DNA of 64,000 bases. Origin: Siccibacter colletis. Lineage in GTDB: Bacteria > Pseudomonadota > Gammaproteobacteria > Enterobacterales > Enterobacteriaceae. The translations under genes were made by a program, and so were the position numbers. Location of the stretch: NCBI RefSeq assembly GCF_000696575.1, contig NZ_JMSQ01000039.1, positions 107,749 to 171,748 on the forward strand, in the 5' to 3' direction. The notes under the pieces are model-generated. The model did no database searches. It was not told the DNA's origin and saw nothing but the letters and a program-made list of their open reading frames with translations. Positions 1-11,933 of this stretch are shown piece by piece (position 1 is the stretch's first letter; each line of letters begins with the position of its first letter).

Positions 1-768
1 CAGTACGCCGGCCGTCAGCGGGGCCGGGGCACCGAGGAAGCCGCCGCTTTTCACCGGGGCGCCGAGGTTATCTTCACTTTGCAGCGTGTCGTTGTTAATA
101 GCACGCACGTCGCTCTGGGTCGCTACCGGCTGCGGGGCCGACGAGGCGCTGCCCATCCCGCCGCTCAGATCCGGGCGTGCCGGGAGGGCGTAAGTTTGTT
201 TCGCCACGGTGGTGCAGGCCATGCCCGGCCCGGAGAGCGAACCATCCTGAGCAACGATAATAGGATCGATGCGCACTTTGGTGTTGTTGGAGGTATTCAG
301 GCGATCGGCGGAGGCGCGGGAGAGGGAGATCACCCGATCGTTACCGTAAGGGCCACGATCGTTGATACGCACCACGATCACGCGGCCATTCGCCAGGTTA
401 GTGACGCGCGCGTAGCTTGGGATCGGCAGCGTTGGATGTGCAGCGGTCAGCTGCATAGCATCGAATGGCTCCCCGGACGCGGTCAGGTTGCTGCCCGGCT
501 CGGCGTCATAGATAGCGGCAAGCCCCGCCTGGGAGAAGCGCGATGCATCCTGCACGATACGGTAGTTTTTGCCGTCCCGCTGATAGTCCTGATTTACCGA
601 CGGGTTGAGCGGCTCATAGCGCGGCTCTGCACCGCTAATTTCTACTATCGGACCATTACAGACGGCAGGCTGCGGCGCCGCCTGTTGCTGCGGTTGCCCG
701 CTATCATTACCCGTACAGGCGGACAGTAATCCTGCCGCGATGCAGATACCAAGCCATTGCTTACGCAT
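1..768 (-). CDS. rlpA: RlpA, septal-ring lytic transglycosylase lipoprotein (partial, 3' end outside window)
   Basis: The gene starts at an ATG at 768 and stays open to the window edge, giving the first 256 residues. It begins with a lipoprotein signal (lipobox LLSAC, Cys18), followed by a low-complexity Gln/Pro/Ala stretch and then the double-psi beta-barrel domain (about residues 80-175, with the VRINDRGPYGNDRVISLS segment). In this family the barrel cleaves peptidoglycan glycan strands lacking stem peptides, and a C-terminal SPOR domain recruits the protein to the septum; the SPOR domain is not visible because the gene leaves the window. The start lies 10 bp after the mrdB stop codon, so rlpA is the downstream member of the mrdA-mrdB-rlpA run. 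Truncation here is by the window only. Confidence 0.93.
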   Translation of the reverse strand, partial: MRKQWLGICIAAGLLSACTGNDSGQPQQQAAPQPAVCNGPIVEISGAEPRYEPLNPSVNQDYQRDGKNYRIVQDASRFSQAGLAAIYDAEPGSNLTASGEPFDAMQLTAAHPTLPIPSYARVTNLANGRVIVVRINDRGPYGNDRVISLSRASADRLNTSNNTKVRIDPIIVAQDGSLSGPGMACTTVAKQTYALPARPDLSGGMGSASSAPQPVATQSDVRAINNDTLQSEDNLGAPVKSGGFLGAPAPLTAGVL

Positions 769-778
769 TGCGCACCTC

Positions 779-1891
779 TTAAACACTTTTAGACAGCATT
801 TTCCTGTGGGTATGCATCGACATCACGATGCCAAATCCCGCCATAAGTACAATCAGGGCCGAGCCGCCATAGCTCACCAGCGGCAGCGGCACGCCAACCA
901 CCGGTAAGATACCGCTCACCATCCCAATATTCACAAACACATAGACAAACAGAATCAGCATCAGCCCGCCCGCCATCACGCGACCAAAGGTGGTCTGGGC
1001 ATGGGCGGCAATCCACAGGCCGCGCATAATCAGCAGCAGGTACAGCGCCAGCAGCACCAGCACGCCAATCAGCCCCAGCTCTTCCGCCAGTACCGCAAAG
1101 ATGAAGTCGGTATGGCGCTCGGGCAGAAACTCCAGCTGCGACTGGGTGCCGTGCAGCCAGCCTTTGCCGCTCAGCCCGCCAGAGCCGATAGCAATTTTAG
1201 ACTGAATAATATGATAGCCCGCCCCCAGCGGATCGCTTTCCGGATCGAGCAGCATCATCACGCGCTGGCGTTGATAATCGTGCATCAGGAAGAACCACAG
1301 GATGGGGATAAACGCCGCCAGCAGCAGCGCTGCGATACCAATCAGGCGCCAGCTTAAGCCGGCCAGGAACAGCACGAACAGGCCGGAAAGCGCCACCAGA
1401 ATTGAGGTGCCGAGGTCAGGCTGCGCCGCTACCAGCAGCGTTGGCATGAAAATCAGCACCAGCGCGATACCGGTATTTTTCAGGCTTGGCGGGCAGACGT
1501 CACGGTTGATGAAGCGCGCCACCATCAGCGGCACCGCGATTTTTGCGATCTCCGAAGGCTGGAAGCGGACGATACCCAGATCGAGCCAGCGCTGTGCGCC
1601 CTTGGAGATAGCCCCAAAAGCATCCACCGCCACCAGCAGGATCACGCAGACGATATACAGATAGGGCGCCCAGCCTTCATACACCCTGGGCGGAACCTGG
1701 GCCATCACGATCATGACGACCATTCCCATCAGGATCTGACCGATTTTGCGCTCGGTCATGCCAATGTCCTGACCGCTGGCGCTCCAGATCACCAGCGCGC
1801 TGTAGGCCAGCAGCGCCAGAATAATCAGCAGGAAGATGGGGTCGATATGGATTTTATCCCAGAACGACTTTTTATTCGGGTTATCGGTCAT
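779..1891 (-). CDS. mrdB: RodA, SEDS peptidoglycan glycosyltransferase of the elongasome
   Basis: A 370-residue polytopic membrane protein of the SEDS (FtsW/RodA/SpoVE) family, the same length as E. coli RodA. About ten hydrophobic helices are seen; the conserved region around [15 protein letters not shown] and the C-terminal [11 protein letters not shown] motif are intact. RodA polymerises lipid II into glycan strands and works as a pair with the transpeptidase PBP2 (mrdA), whose gene lies immediately upstream with a 2-bp gap. This operon maintains rod shape. No independent promoter was recognised in the short junction, so co-transcription with mrdA is inferred. Confidence 0.97.
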   Translation of the reverse strand: MTDNPNKKSFWDKIHIDPIFLLIILALLAYSALVIWSASGQDIGMTERKIGQILMGMVVMIVMAQVPPRVYEGWAPYLYIVCVILLVAVDAFGAISKGAQRWLDLGIVRFQPSEIAKIAVPLMVARFINRDVCPPSLKNTGIALVLIFMPTLLVAAQPDLGTSILVALSGLFVLFLAGLSWRLIGIAALLLAAFIPILWFFLMHDYQRQRVMMLLDPESDPLGAGYHIIQSKIAIGSGGLSGKGWLHGTQSQLEFLPERHTDFIFAVLAEELGLIGVLVLLALYLLLIMRGLWIAAHAQTTFGRVMAGGLMLILFVYVFVNIGMVSGILPVVGVPLPLVSYGGSALIVLMAGFGIVMSMHTHRKMLSKSV

Positions 1892-1893
1892 GG

Positions 1894-3795
1894 TTACTGG
1901 TCCTCAGCCCCTGCCTGAGCGGGCGCTTCAGCAGGCAAATCGGTGTTGTTGTCGCCCAGCATAATGTGGTCGAGGATCTGGCGCATGATGGTGCCGACCG
2001 CCGGACCGGCACCGCCGTTTTCCAGGATCATGGCCACGGCGACCTGCGGTTTATCGTAAGGGGCGTAGGCGGTCATCAGCTTGTGGTCACGCAGGCGTTC
2101 AGAAATTTTATGCGCGTTATAGGTCTCGTTCGCTTTCAGGCCGAATACCTGGGCCGTACCCGACTTCGCGGCGGCTTTATACGGCGCGCTGGCGAAGTAC
2201 TTATGACCAGTGCCGTTAGCGCGGTTCGCCACGCCATACATACCGTCTTTGGCGATTTCCCAGTAGCCGGAGTGGATATCGCCCACCGGCGGCTGTTCCG
2301 GCTGCTTCCACAGCTGCTGCTTGCCGTCTATCACGGTGCTCATCAGCAGGTGCGGAACTTTAACGATGCCGTCGTTGATCAGTATCATCATCGCTTTGTT
2401 CATCTGCAACGGGGTCGCGGTCCAGTAGCCCTGACCGATGCCCACCGGAATGGTATCGCCCTGGTACCACGGTTTTTTAAAGCGCTTGAGCTTCCACTCA
2501 CGCGTCGGCATGTTGCCGGAGCGCTCTTCGGCAAGATCGATGCCGGTAAAGTGACCGTAGCCGAACTTGCTCATCCACTCGGAAAGGCGGTCTATGCCCA
2601 TGTCGTACGCCACCTGGTAGAAGAAGGTATCCGCGGACTCCTCCAGTGATTTGGTGACGTTCAGGCGGCCGTGGCCCCATTTCTTCCAGTCGCGGTAGCG
2701 TTTTTCACTGCCCGGCAGCTGCCACCAGCCAGGATCGAACAGCGAGGTATTGCGATTGATGACCCCGGCGCTCAGGGCTGAGACCGCAACATACGGCTTC
2801 ACGGTGGACGCTGGCGGGTAGACGCCCTGGGTGGCGCGGTTAATGAGCGGCGTGTTCGGATCGTTGAGCAGGCCGGAGTAATCTTTGCTTGAGATGCCAT
2901 CCACGAACAGGTTCGGGTTGTAGCTTGGCGTGGAAACCAGCGCCAGAATGCCGCCGGTACGCGGATCGCTGACCACTACGGCGGCACGGCTGCCCTGCAA
3001 CAGGGTTTCAATATAGGTTTGCAGTTTCAGGTCGATGGTCAGATAGATATCATGTCCGGCCTGGGGCGAAACCTCTTTCAGCTGGCGGATCACGCGGCCG
3101 CGGTTGTTCACCTCGACCTCTTCATAGCCGGTCTGGCCGTGGAGCGTATCTTCGTAGTAGCGCTCAATCCCGAGCTTGCCGATATCATGCGTGGCGGCGT
3201 AGTTCGCCAGCTTGCCGTCCTTATCCAGACGGTCGATATCTTTATCGTTGATCTTTGAGACGTAGCCGATGACGTGCGTCAGGGCTGAGCCATAGGGGTA
3301 GAAGCGGCGCTTATAGCCTTTAACTTCCACGCCCGGAAAACGGTACTGGTTCACGGCAAAGCGCGCGACCTGCACTTCCGTCAGGTTGGTTTTTACCGGA
3401 ATAGAGGTGAAGCGGTGGGAACGGGCGCGCTCTTTCTTGAAAGCGGCAATATCATCATCATTGAGGTCGACCACGTCGCGCAGCGCTTCGAGCGTCTGCT
3501 GCACGTTATCTACCTTCTCCGGCATCATCTCTACCTGATAGATAGTGCGATTCAGCGCCAGTGGGATGCCGTTGCGGTCGTAAATAATGCCGCGGCTCGG
3601 CGGAATAGGCACCAGCTTGATGCGGTTTTCGTTGGAGCGGGTCTGATAGTCGTTGAAGCGCAGGATCTGCACGGTGTAGAGATTGGCAACCAGAACGCCG
3701 GTTAACAGCAGAATGCCGATAAAGGCGATCAGCGCCCTGCGCACAAACAGTGCGGACTCTGCCGAATAATCGCGAAAAGAATTCTGTAATTTCAT
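1894..3795 (-). CDS. mrdA: Penicillin-binding protein 2 (elongation-specific transpeptidase)
   Basis: 633 residues, with one N-terminal membrane anchor (about residues 20-42), a dimerisation/pedestal region, and a C-terminal transpeptidase domain. The active-site motifs are all present: S330-T-V-K (serine nucleophile), SAD at about residue 387, and KSGTAQ near residue 545. PBP2 cross-links side-wall peptidoglycan with RodA and is the target of mecillinam. It precedes mrdB by 2 bp and follows rlmH by 26 bp, the conserved enterobacterial order. Nothing unusual is seen. Confidence 0.98.
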   Translation of the reverse strand: MKLQNSFRDYSAESALFVRRALIAFIGILLLTGVLVANLYTVQILRFNDYQTRSNENRIKLVPIPPSRGIIYDRNGIPLALNRTIYQVEMMPEKVDNVQQTLEALRDVVDLNDDDIAAFKKERARSHRFTSIPVKTNLTEVQVARFAVNQYRFPGVEVKGYKRRFYPYGSALTHVIGYVSKINDKDIDRLDKDGKLANYAATHDIGKLGIERYYEDTLHGQTGYEEVEVNNRGRVIRQLKEVSPQAGHDIYLTIDLKLQTYIETLLQGSRAAVVVSDPRTGGILALVSTPSYNPNLFVDGISSKDYSGLLNDPNTPLINRATQGVYPPASTVKPYVAVSALSAGVINRNTSLFDPGWWQLPGSEKRYRDWKKWGHGRLNVTKSLEESADTFFYQVAYDMGIDRLSEWMSKFGYGHFTGIDLAEERSGNMPTREWKLKRFKKPWYQGDTIPVGIGQGYWTATPLQMNKAMMILINDGIVKVPHLLMSTVIDGKQQLWKQPEQPPVGDIHSGYWEIAKDGMYGVANRANGTGHKYFASAPYKAAAKSGTAQVFGLKANETYNAHKISERLRDHKLMTAYAPYDKPQVAVAMILENGGAGPAVGTIMRQILDHIMLGDNNTDLPAEAPAQAGAEDQ

Positions 3796-3821
3796 CCGCA
3801 GCTTAATCTACCTGATCGCGT

Positions 3822-4289
3822 CTATTCACGATGATATGGGTGATTGGTGGTGATGCTCCATGCACGATACAGACTTTCGGCCACCAGTACCCTGACCAGC
3901 GGATGGGGCAGGGTCAGCGCCGAAAGCGACCAGCTCTGTTCCGCCGCGGCTTTACAGGCGGGGGACAGACCCTCCGGGCCACCGATAAGCAAACTGACAT
4001 CACGGCCATCGAGCTTCCAGCGCTCCAGCTCCGTCGCCAGTTGCGGGGTATCCCAGGGCTTGCCAGGAATATCGAGCGTGACGATGCGGTTTTTACCGGC
4101 AGCCGCCAGCATCAGTTCGCCCTCTTTTTCGAGGATACGCTTTATATCGGCATTTTTGCCGCGTTTTCCAGCAGGAATTTCTACCAGTTCAAACGGCATA
4201 TCCTTGGGGAAGCGGCGTAAATATTCGCTAAAGCCGGTCTGTACCCAGTCGGGCATTTTGGTGCCGACGGCGACCAGTTGGAGCTTCAC
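3822..4289 (-). CDS. rlmH: RlmH, 23S rRNA pseudouridine-1915 N3-methyltransferase
   Basis: A 155-residue SPOUT-class methyltransferase (YbeA family). The C-terminal trefoil-knot signature is visible as [14 protein letters not shown] followed by [20 protein letters not shown], which forms the S-adenosylmethionine pocket. The enzyme methylates pseudouridine 1915 in helix 69 of 23S rRNA on assembled 70S ribosomes. It is separated from rsfS by only 3 bp, so the two ribosome-related genes are almost certainly one transcript that runs on into mrdA. Confidence 0.97.
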   Translation of the reverse strand: MKLQLVAVGTKMPDWVQTGFSEYLRRFPKDMPFELVEIPAGKRGKNADIKRILEKEGELMLAAAGKNRIVTLDIPGKPWDTPQLATELERWKLDGRDVSLLIGGPEGLSPACKAAAEQSWSLSALTLPHPLVRVLVAESLYRAWSITTNHPYHRE

Positions 4290-4292
4290 GCA

Positions 4293-4700
<408 letters not shown>

Positions 4701-4863
4701 CTATCATCCCACTGCCGGCACGAGTTTGCATCGCCATTTTTGTAAAACAATTTCAAATTCAGCGTGGCGCATAGCCTCAAATCTGGCTGCGGAGAATATC
4801 AGCCTGGCAAACCCTGTCAATGTTTCAGCAGAATTATCCACATGAATACGCCGCCGCTGGAAT

Positions 4864-5526
4864 TTATGCCGTCTGGCTGTCGGTGTGGTAGAGGCGGTGC
4901 GCGCGAATATAATTTTCCACTGCTTCAGGCAGCAGCTCGCGGCAGGACTGGCCGCGCTGAAGGCGCTGCCGAATGGCAGTAGCCGAGATATCCACCAGCG
5001 GCGTGTCGGCAAGCCAGATACGGCCTGCCGGTTCCTGATGCAGGAGGGCCAGGTCGTTGGTCAGATGGGCTTCCAGCCAGCGCTGTTCTTCTTCGCTTTT
5101 CATCTGCACCGGATAGCCCGGGCGGCGACAGACCAGAATGTGGCACAGCGACAGCAGGCGCGCGGCGTGATACCAGGTGGGAAGCGTCAGCAGTGAGTCC
5201 TGACCAATAATGAACGCCAGCGGACGTGTATAACCCTGCTCTTCACGCCACTGCGCGAGGGTGTCAGCAGTATAGGATGGCGTGGTGCGCTGCAGTTCGC
5301 GTTCATCGAGCGCGAACAGCGGGTTATCAGCAATTGCCAGAGCCACCATCGCTTTGCGCTGTATACTGCTGGCCATCGGCTGCGGGCGGTGGGGCGGCAC
5401 GTTGTTCGGCATGATGGTGATACGCGCCAGCTTGACCTGATGCGCCAGCGCCTCGACTACGCGCAGATGACCGCAGTGGATAGGGTCGAAAGTGCCGCCG
5501 AACAGGGCGTGTAGCGCCATGCTCAT
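4864..5526 (-). CDS. nadD: Nicotinate-mononucleotide adenylyltransferase
   Basis: 220 residues, slightly longer than E. coli NadD (213) owing to a C-terminal tail. The nucleotidyltransferase signature [11 protein letters not shown] lies at the N-terminus (HxGH motif), and the second ATP-binding motif [10 protein letters not shown] is near residue 185. The enzyme adenylates nicotinate mononucleotide to deamido-NAD in de novo and salvage NAD synthesis. Starts at 5526 (MSMAL) or 5520 (MAL) are both possible. The start is 1 bp after the holA stop, so it is translationally adjacent to holA, as in relatives. Confidence 0.97.
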   Translation of the reverse strand: MSMALHALFGGTFDPIHCGHLRVVEALAHQVKLARITIMPNNVPPHRPQPMASSIQRKAMVALAIADNPLFALDERELQRTTPSYTADTLAQWREEQGYTRPLAFIIGQDSLLTLPTWYHAARLLSLCHILVCRRPGYPVQMKSEEEQRWLEAHLTNDLALLHQEPAGRIWLADTPLVDISATAIRQRLQRGQSCRELLPEAVENYIRAHRLYHTDSQTA

Positions 5527-5527
5527 C

Positions 5528-6559
5528 TCAGCGCACCGAAAGCAGGGGGGCGAGGGACTTATGGCACAGCAAGAGCGACAGTGCTTCCAGCTCTGACCAT
5601 ACCGACTGACCGAAATCCTGCTTTATCGTCAGCTCGATCTGACACAGCTGATGTACCGCACTGCTTAGCTGCGCGGCGGAAAGCCGGGCCAGAGCATCGG
5701 TTACCAGCTGGCGACGATTCTGCCAGACCCGCTGTTTGTCAAACAGTGTGCGCAGCGGCGTGTGGGCGGATGCGCGTTGCAGATTAACCAGTTGCAGCAG
5801 TTCTCGCTGCAGCGTACGCAGCAGGATCACCGGCTCGCTACCCTCCAGACGAAGCTGCTGCAGAATATGCAGCGCGCGCTTGCTCTTACCGGCCAGCAGG
5901 GCATCCACCCAGTGGAAGGGGGTAAAATGCGCCGCATCGTTGACCGCTTCCTCAACCCGCGGCAGCGTCAGCTTGCCGTCAGGCCACAGCAATGACAGTC
6001 GCTCCAGCGCCTGGGCCAACGCCAGAAGATTACCTTCATAGCAGTAACACAGCAGCTGGTTGGCGGCATCATCAAGCGAGAGCTTCATCTGCTTCGCCCT
6101 GGCAGCGACCCAGCGCGGTAGCTGTGCCTGTTCCGGCGTCTGGCAGCTCACCTGCACCGCACGCTGTGCCAGCGCTGCGATCCAGGCGGCGTTTTCCTGG
6201 GCTTTGGTCAGCTTGTTGCCGCGAACGATCAGCAGTAAGTCGTCATGCAGCAGGCTGACCAGCGTCGCGAGTTGTTCATTGATGGCGGCGTTGGGGCCGT
6301 TGTCGGGCAGCAGCAGCAACAGCGTCTGGCGGCTGGCGAACAGGCTCATCTCCTGGCACAGCGCAAACAGCTGTTGCCAGTCGGTGCTGGCGTCGATAGC
6401 AAAGGTATGGTGTTCTTCGAAGCCTGCCGCGGCAGCGGCACGGCGCACGGCGTCCTGACTCTCCTGCAGCAGCAACGGATCGTTACCAAGCAGCAGATAC
6501 GCCAGGCGCAGCCCCTCATGGAGCTGCGCCTGGAGTTGTTCAGGGTAAAGCCGAATCAT
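5528..6559 (-). CDS. holA: DNA polymerase III delta subunit
   Basis: 343 residues, the same length as E. coli HolA. It is a clamp-loader protein with a degenerate AAA+ fold; it opens the beta sliding clamp within the gamma complex. The N-terminal block [19 protein letters not shown] and the NDP-like loop are conserved. The start overlaps the lptE stop by 4 bp (ATGA-type junction), and its own stop is next to nadD, so lptE-holA-nadD form a tight cluster downstream of leuS. Confidence 0.97.
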   Translation of the reverse strand: MIRLYPEQLQAQLHEGLRLAYLLLGNDPLLLQESQDAVRRAAAAAGFEEHHTFAIDASTDWQQLFALCQEMSLFASRQTLLLLLPDNGPNAAINEQLATLVSLLHDDLLLIVRGNKLTKAQENAAWIAALAQRAVQVSCQTPEQAQLPRWVAARAKQMKLSLDDAANQLLCYCYEGNLLALAQALERLSLLWPDGKLTLPRVEEAVNDAAHFTPFHWVDALLAGKSKRALHILQQLRLEGSEPVILLRTLQRELLQLVNLQRASAHTPLRTLFDKQRVWQNRRQLVTDALARLSAAQLSSAVHQLCQIELTIKQDFGQSVWSELEALSLLLCHKSLAPLLSVR

Positions 6560-7146
6560 TGCGGTGTAAGCGTGGTGGAAACGCGGTTGCTGTTTTCCGG
6601 GTTGGTCGGCGCAGACGCCGCCTCATCTTGCGCTTTGGTTGCCGCCGCATCCTGAGCATGAACGCTCATCAGCTTACGAATCAGCTGCTCAGCGGCTTTG
6701 TCGTACATCTCCTGCACAATCAGCGCCTGCTCAGAGTCTTTTGCCAGAGCGGTCTGCGGGTTATCGAAGAAGGAACGATAAACCTTTGTGCTGATAGGGT
6801 AGACGTCATGCCCCGGAATCAATACCTGACCCGATACGTTCATCACCATCTGGTACTCCGCCGTGCGGCCATTCTGGAACACCGACGCCGTGTCTTTCGA
6901 GATGGACGCGCCGCCGATACGCAGCGACGGAATATCCTGACGCAGTGAGCCTTTCTCGATCAGCGTTACGCCGTTAAGACGCAGCTGTTCACGAATGGCA
7001 CGCGCCAGCGGACCGTTTGGATCCGAGGTGTCAAAGATCATGGTTTTCATTTCAGGCGGCACCGCAGTGGTGCTGCGCAGATGCCAGCCACATCCGGCGG
7101 TGACCAGCACCGCCAGGCTTACTAATAAAGTCACCAGATATCGCAC
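6556..7146 (-). CDS. lptE: LptE, LPS-assembly outer-membrane lipoprotein
   Basis: 196 residues with a lipoprotein signal peptide (lipobox VTAGC, Cys19). LptE plugs the LptD barrel and helps insert lipopolysaccharide into the outer leaflet of the outer membrane. The Ala/Thr-rich C-terminal tail is typical and variable. It lies 14 bp after the leuS stop and overlaps holA by 4 bp; co-transcription from the leuS promoter is inferred. Confidence 0.96.
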   Translation of the reverse strand: MRYLVTLLVSLAVLVTAGCGWHLRSTTAVPPEMKTMIFDTSDPNGPLARAIREQLRLNGVTLIEKGSLRQDIPSLRIGGASISKDTASVFQNGRTAEYQMVMNVSGQVLIPGHDVYPISTKVYRSFFDNPQTALAKDSEQALIVQEMYDKAAEQLIRKLMSVHAQDAAATKAQDEAASAPTNPENSNRVSTTLTPQ

Positions 7147-7160
7147 ACTTCCTCCTGCGC

Positions 7161-9743
7161 TTAGCCTACAACCAGGTTAAGCAGTTTGCCGGGAACGTAA
7201 ATCACTTTACGCACGGTCACGCCGTCGAGATATTTCGCCACCAGGTGCTCCTGGCCCGCGCGCTCACGCACTTGTTCTTCTGTCGCATCTGCGGCAACGG
7301 TGATTTTGCCACGCACTTTACCGTTAACCTGCACCACAACCAGGGTGGTGTCTTCCACCATGGCGCTCTCATCCGCCTGCGGCCACGGCGCGTTGTCGAT
7401 ATCGCCTTCGCCTTTCAGCTCCTGCCACAGCGTAAAGCTGACGTGCGGGGTGAACGGATAGAGCATGCGAACCACGGCCAGCAGCGCTTCGTTCATCAGC
7501 GCGCGATCCTGTTCGTTCTCCTGCGGTGCTTTCTGCAGGCGGTTCATCAGCTCCATAATGGCAGCGATGGCGGTGTTGAAGGTCTGACGACGACCCACAT
7601 CATCGGTGACTTTGGCGATGGTTTTGTGAACCTCGCGACGCAGCGCTTTCTGATCGTCGCTCAGCGCAGCGATGTTCAGTGCAGGTACTTCGCCAGCAGC
7701 GGTGTGTTCGTAAACCAGTTTCCAGACGCGTTTCAGGAAGCGGTTAGCACCTTCCACGCCGGATTCCTGCCATTCGAGGGTCATGTCGGCCGGGGAGGCG
7801 AACATCATGAACAGACGCACGGTGTCTGCGCCGTAACGTTCAACCATCTCCTGCGGGTCGATGCCGTTGTTTTTCGACTTCGACATTTTGCTCATGCCGG
7901 TATACACCAGCTCGTGGCCCGCGGCGTCGCTCGCTTTAATAATGCGGCCTTTCTCGTCACGCTCGACGATGGCCTCTTTCGGGGAGACCCAGTTACGCTC
8001 GCCGTTAGCGCCAACGTAATAGAAGGCATCCGCCAGCACCATACCCTGACACAGCAACTGCTTAGCCGGCTCGTCGGAATTTACCAGGCCCGCATCGCGC
8101 ATCAGCTTGTGGAAGAAGCGGAAGTAGAGCAGGTGCATGATGGCGTGTTCGATACCGCCGATATAGATGTCTACCGGCAGCCAGTAGTTAGCGGCGTCGG
8201 AATCCAGCATACCTTCCTGGTGCTGCGGGCAGGTATAACGCGCGTAGTACCAGGAGGACTCCATAAAGGTGTCGAAGGTGTCGGTTTCACGCAGGGCCGG
8301 CTGGCCGTTTACGGTCGTTTTCGCCCACTCCGGGTCGGCTTTAATCGGGCTGGTAATGCCGTCCATCACCACGTCTTCCGGCAGGATCACCGGCAGCTGG
8401 TCTTCCGGGGTTGGCATCACGGTGCCGTCTTCCAGCGTGACCATTGGGATCGGTGCGCCCCAGTAGCGCTGACGGGAAACGCCCCAGTCGCGCAGACGGT
8501 AGTTAACTTTACGCTCGCCAACGCCTTTGGCTGCCAGCTTATCGGCGATAGCGTTGAAGCCCGCGGTGTAATCAAGGCCATCGAACTCGCCGGAATTAAA
8601 CAGCACGCCCTTCTCGGTCAGCGCCTGTTCGGAGAGATCCGGCGCGCTGCCGTCGGCGGCAAGAATAACCGGTTTGATGGTTAAACCGTATTTAGTAGCG
8701 AACTCGTAATCGCGCTGATCGTGGCCCGGAACCGCCATCACCGCACCGGTGCCGTATTCCATCAGCACGAAGTTGGCGGCCCATACCGGAATAGCGTCGC
8801 CGGTCAGCGGGTGAATCGCTTTGATGCCGGTATCAACGCCTTTTTTCTCCATGGTCGCCATTTCAGCTTCGGCAACCTTGGTGTTACGGCATTCGGCAAT
8901 GAAGTCGCCCAGCGCCGGGTTAGCGGCGGCTGCAGCCTGCGCCAGCGGGTGACCTGCGGCTACCGCCAGGTAGGTCACGCCCATGAAGGTGTCCGGGCGG
9001 GTGGTGTAGACCGTCAGCTTCTCGTCGCTGTTCTGCACGTCGAAGGTAATTTCCACGCCTTCCGAGCGGCCAATCCAGTTGCGCTGCATGGTCTTAACGG
9101 TGTCAGGCCAGTGGTCCAGTTTGTCCAGATCGTTGAGCAGTTCGTCAGCGTAGGCGGTGATTTTAATAAACCACTGCGGGATCTCTTTACGCTCGACTTT
9201 GGTGTCGCAGCGCCAGCAGCAGCCGTCGATTACCTGTTCGTTAGCCAGCACGGTCTGATCGTTCGGGCACCAGTTCACCGCCGACGTTTTCTTGTACACC
9301 AGGCCTTTTTTATACAGCTCGGTAAAGAACTTCTGCTCCCAACGGTAATATTCCGGTTGGCAGGTCGCCAGCTCGCGGCTCCAGTCATAACCAAAGCCCA
9401 GCATTTTGAGCTGGTTTTTCATGTAGTTGATGTTGTCGTAGGTCCAGGGAGCAGGCGCCGTGTTGTTTTTTACCGCGGCACCTTCAGCCGGCAGGCCGAA
9501 CGCATCCCAGCCGATAGGCTGCAGAACGTTTTTGCCGAGCATGCGCTGATAGCGGGCAATTACGTCGCCGATGGTGTAGTTACGAACGTGGCCCATGTGT
9601 AGACGACCAGAAGGATAGGGCAGCATCGAGAGGCAGTAGTACTTCTCTTTGCTCGGGTCTTCAGTCACTTCAAAAGTGCGCTTCTCTTCCCAGTGAAGCT
9701 GTACGTTGGATTCTATCTCTTCCGGGCGATATTGCTCTTGCAT
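7161..9743 (-). CDS. leuS: Leucyl-tRNA synthetase
   Basis: 860 residues, full length for the class Ia enzyme. The HMGHVRNY version of the HIGH motif lies at about residue 50, the editing (CP1) domain occupies roughly residues 225-420 with its conserved threonine-rich segment (TTRPDTFMG), and KMSKSKNN lies near residue 620. The enzyme charges tRNA-Leu and hydrolyses mischarged products. It heads the leuS-lptE-holA-nadD run and diverges from ybeL across a 257-bp intergenic region carrying a sigma-70 promoter (separate entry). Confidence 0.99.
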   Translation of the reverse strand: MQEQYRPEEIESNVQLHWEEKRTFEVTEDPSKEKYYCLSMLPYPSGRLHMGHVRNYTIGDVIARYQRMLGKNVLQPIGWDAFGLPAEGAAVKNNTAPAPWTYDNINYMKNQLKMLGFGYDWSRELATCQPEYYRWEQKFFTELYKKGLVYKKTSAVNWCPNDQTVLANEQVIDGCCWRCDTKVERKEIPQWFIKITAYADELLNDLDKLDHWPDTVKTMQRNWIGRSEGVEITFDVQNSDEKLTVYTTRPDTFMGVTYLAVAAGHPLAQAAAAANPALGDFIAECRNTKVAEAEMATMEKKGVDTGIKAIHPLTGDAIPVWAANFVLMEYGTGAVMAVPGHDQRDYEFATKYGLTIKPVILAADGSAPDLSEQALTEKGVLFNSGEFDGLDYTAGFNAIADKLAAKGVGERKVNYRLRDWGVSRQRYWGAPIPMVTLEDGTVMPTPEDQLPVILPEDVVMDGITSPIKADPEWAKTTVNGQPALRETDTFDTFMESSWYYARYTCPQHQEGMLDSDAANYWLPVDIYIGGIEHAIMHLLYFRFFHKLMRDAGLVNSDEPAKQLLCQGMVLADAFYYVGANGERNWVSPKEAIVERDEKGRIIKASDAAGHELVYTGMSKMSKSKNNGIDPQEMVERYGADTVRLFMMFASPADMTLEWQESGVEGANRFLKRVWKLVYEHTAAGEVPALNIAALSDDQKALRREVHKTIAKVTDDVGRRQTFNTAIAAIMELMNRLQKAPQENEQDRALMNEALLAVVRMLYPFTPHVSFTLWQELKGEGDIDNAPWPQADESAMVEDTTLVVVQVNGKVRGKITVAADATEEQVRERAGQEHLVAKYLDGVTVRKVIYVPGKLLNLVVG

Positions 9744-9807
9744 GGCAGCCAGTGGTCCTGTGTTAAAGCAGCTACAGCGGTAGCTAAAGGTAGTATTTCA
9801 GATCCGC

Positions 9808-9836
9808 ATAGCATAGCCGATTAGCCCGCCTCGCAA
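9808..9836 (-). promoter_or_regulatory. Candidate sigma-70 promoter of leuS
   Basis: On the minus strand TTGCGA (9831-9836) and TGCTAT (9808-9813) are separated by exactly 17 bp, about 65-95 bp upstream of the leuS ATG. The remainder of 9744-10000 holds no gene; close to ybeL a TATTAT segment at about 9961-9967 may be the -10 of the divergent ybeL promoter. Confidence 0.55.
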
Positions 9837-10000
9837 CAGTCTTTCCCGGCAGAGATGTTTGCCTTGCGGCGCGGCTCGCAATCATCTGCTCTGCTATGCG
9901 CTCTTTGCACTCCTTTACAGCAGATGTGGCTCTGCTAACAAAGCGACAGGCAATTAACGTCTATTATTAGAAGAGGTTACCTGACAGGAGATAAATACAC

Positions 10001-10483
10001 ATGAACAAGGTTGCTCAATATTACCGGGAGCTGGTGACCCAACTCACCGAGCGTCTGCGCAATGGCGATCGCGATATCGACGCCCTGGTGGCCAGCGCGC
10101 GTGAACGCGTCTCGCAAACCGGCGAGCTGACGCGCACTGAAATCGATGAGGTAACCCGGGCGGTACGCCGCGATCTGGAGGAATTTGCCAGGAGCTATAA
10201 CGAAAGCCAGGATGAATTCACCGATGGCGTGTTTATGCGCGTCATCAAAGAGAGCCTGTGGCAGGAGCTGGCCGACATCACTGACAAAACCCAGCTGGAG
10301 TGGCGCGAAGTGTTCCAGGATCTCAATCACCACGGGGTCTATCACAGCGGTGAAGTGGTGGGGCTCGGCAACCTGGTGTGCGAAAAGTGCCACTATCACC
10401 TTGCCGTATATACGCCCGACGTGCTGTCGCTATGCCCGAAATGCGGGCATGACCAGTTCCAGCGTCGGCCATTTGAGCCGTAA
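10001..10483 (+). CDS. ybeL: YbeL, DUF1451 zinc-ribbon protein
   Basis: 160 residues, mostly helical and charged, ending in a zinc ribbon made by CEKCHYH (about residue 127) and CPKCGH (about residue 147). The family (DUF1451) is widespread in enterics, and its function is not established. The start follows a good Shine-Dalgarno (CAGGAG) 10 bases upstream. It is monocistronic: a strong bidirectional terminator follows immediately, and gltL converges from the other side. Confidence 0.95.
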   Translation: MNKVAQYYRELVTQLTERLRNGDRDIDALVASARERVSQTGELTRTEIDEVTRAVRRDLEEFARSYNESQDEFTDGVFMRVIKESLWQELADITDKTQLEWREVFQDLNHHGVYHSGEVVGLGNLVCEKCHYHLAVYTPDVLSLCPKCGHDQFQRRPFEP

Positions 10484-10484
10484 T

Positions 10485-10514
10485 AAAAAAGCCTTCCATC
10501 CGGAAGGCTTTTTT
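10485..10514. terminator. Bidirectional intrinsic terminator between ybeL and gltL
   Basis: A 7-bp stem (GCCTTCC/GGAAGGC) with an ATCC loop at 10491-10508 is flanked by six A on the left and six T on the right, so it terminates ybeL rightward and gltIJKL leftward. Confidence 0.9.
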
Positions 10515-10533
10515 GATGCAAGCAGCGAAACGC

Positions 10534-11259
10534 TTAGTGCAGTATTTTTGCCAGGAAGTCTTTGGCGCGCTCGGATTTCGGGTTGGCGAAGAACTCCTCT
10601 TTATTGGCGTCCTCAACGATTTTCCCTTCATCCATAAAGATGACGCGATGCGCCACTTTGCGCGCGAAGCCCATTTCGTGGGTTACCACCATCATGGTCA
10701 TCCCTTCCTGCGCCAGCTCGACCATCACGTCCAGCACTTCGTTGATCATCTCGGGATCGAGTGCAGAGGTCGGCTCGTCAAACAGCATCGCTACCGGGTC
10801 CATACACAGTGCACGGGCAATCGCCACACGCTGCTGCTGACCACCGGAGAGCTGCGCCGGAAATTTATTGGCGTGCGCCGACAGCCCGACGCGCTCCAGC
10901 AGCTTCAGCCCTTTCTCACGCGCAGCGGCTTTGTCGCGTTTGAGGACCTTCACCTGCGCCAGCGTCAGGTTTTCAATGATGGAGAGATGCGGGAACAGTT
11001 CAAAGTGCTGGAACACCATGCCAACCCGGGAGCGCAGCTGCGCAAGGTTGGTTTTCTTGTCGTTCACCTTGATGCCGTTTACGGCGATGTCGCCCTGCTG
11101 AACCGGCTCCAGCCCGTTCACCGTTTTAATCAGCGTGGATTTTCCGGAACCCGACGGGCCGCAGACCACGACCACTTCGCCTTTTTTTACCTCGGTTGAG
11201 CAGTCGGTCAGCACCTGAAAGTGACCATACCATTTTGAAACGTTTTTCAGGGAAATCAT
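10534..11259 (-). CDS. gltL: Glutamate/aspartate ABC transporter ATP-binding protein
   Basis: 241 residues. Walker A GPSGSGKS, signature LSGGQQQR and Walker [12 protein letters not shown] are all intact, followed by the His switch (VTHEMGFA). It powers the GltJK permease for acidic amino acid uptake. The start overlaps the gltK stop by 4 bp, indicating coupled translation. It is the last gene of gltIJKL, 20 bp before the shared terminator. Confidence 0.98.
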   Translation of the reverse strand: MISLKNVSKWYGHFQVLTDCSTEVKKGEVVVVCGPSGSGKSTLIKTVNGLEPVQQGDIAVNGIKVNDKKTNLAQLRSRVGMVFQHFELFPHLSIIENLTLAQVKVLKRDKAAAREKGLKLLERVGLSAHANKFPAQLSGGQQQRVAIARALCMDPVAMLFDEPTSALDPEMINEVLDVMVELAQEGMTMMVVTHEMGFARKVAHRVIFMDEGKIVEDANKEEFFANPKSERAKDFLAKILH

Positions 11260-11933
11260 GACACTGTCCTTTTCTTCAGATAGCTGACCAGCAACGAGGC
11301 GCTCAGGCTGATAACAAAGTAAACAAAACCGGCAAAGAGGATCATCTCAACCTGCGTACCGTCGCGCTCACCGATAGTGGAGGCGGTGCGGAAGAAGTCC
11401 GCAAGGCTCAGGACGTACACCAGTGAGGTGTCCTGGAACAGCACGATCCCTTGGGTCAGCAGCAGCGGTACCATGGCGCGGAACGCCTGCGGCAAAATAA
11501 TGAGCTTCATCGACTGCCAGTGGGTCATGCCCAGCGCCAGCGCGGCATGGGACTGCCCGCGGGAGATGCTCTGGATACCGGCGCGAATAATTTCCGAGTA
11601 GTAGGCGGCTTCAAACATCGAAAACGCCACCATCGCGGAAATCAGGCGGATATCCGACGTCGGCGACAGCCCCAGCACCTGTTGCAGCAGGCCGGGTACA
11701 ATCAGGTAGAACCACAGCAGCACCATCACCAGCGGGATGGAGCGGAAGACGTTGACATAGCTGCTGGCAAACCAGGCCAGCGGCTTAAAGGTGGACAGGC
11801 GCATTACCGCCAGCAGCGTACCCCAGACAATCCCCACCACCACAGCCGTGAGGGTGATCTTCATGGTGATGATCATCCCATCAAGCAGGTACGGCATAGC
11901 AGGGACAATAGAACTCCAGTCAAACTCGTACAT
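11256..11933 (-). CDS. gltK: Glutamate/aspartate ABC transporter permease GltK
   Basis: 225 residues of the HisMQ-type permease family, with about five membrane helices. The cytoplasmic EAA loop that contacts the ATPase is seen at [22 protein letters not shown]. It forms the membrane channel with GltJ. The gltJ stop and gltK start share one base at 11933, so translation is probably coupled. Confidence 0.97.
   Translation of the reverse strand: MYEFDWSSIVPAMPYLLDGMIITMKITLTAVVVGIVWGTLLAVMRLSTFKPLAWFASSYVNVFRSIPLVMVLLWFYLIVPGLLQQVLGLSPTSDIRLISAMVAFSMFEAAYYSEIIRAGIQSISRGQSHAALALGMTHWQSMKLIILPQAFRAMVPLLLTQGIVLFQDTSLVYVLSLADFFRTASTIGERDGTQVEMILFAGFVYFVISLSASLLVSYLKKRTVS

Noticed and set aside
4704..4863. 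cobC remnant in the rsfS-nadD gap
   Set aside because: A short stretch in one frame has weak likeness to the end of CobC, but no histidine-phosphatase RHG motif or consistent frame is present.
7245..8684. Long plus-strand open frame (479 codons) antisense to leuS
   Set aside because: It mirrors the GC-rich codon structure of leuS, has a composition unlike real proteins and no upstream ribosome site; leuS is certain on the other strand.
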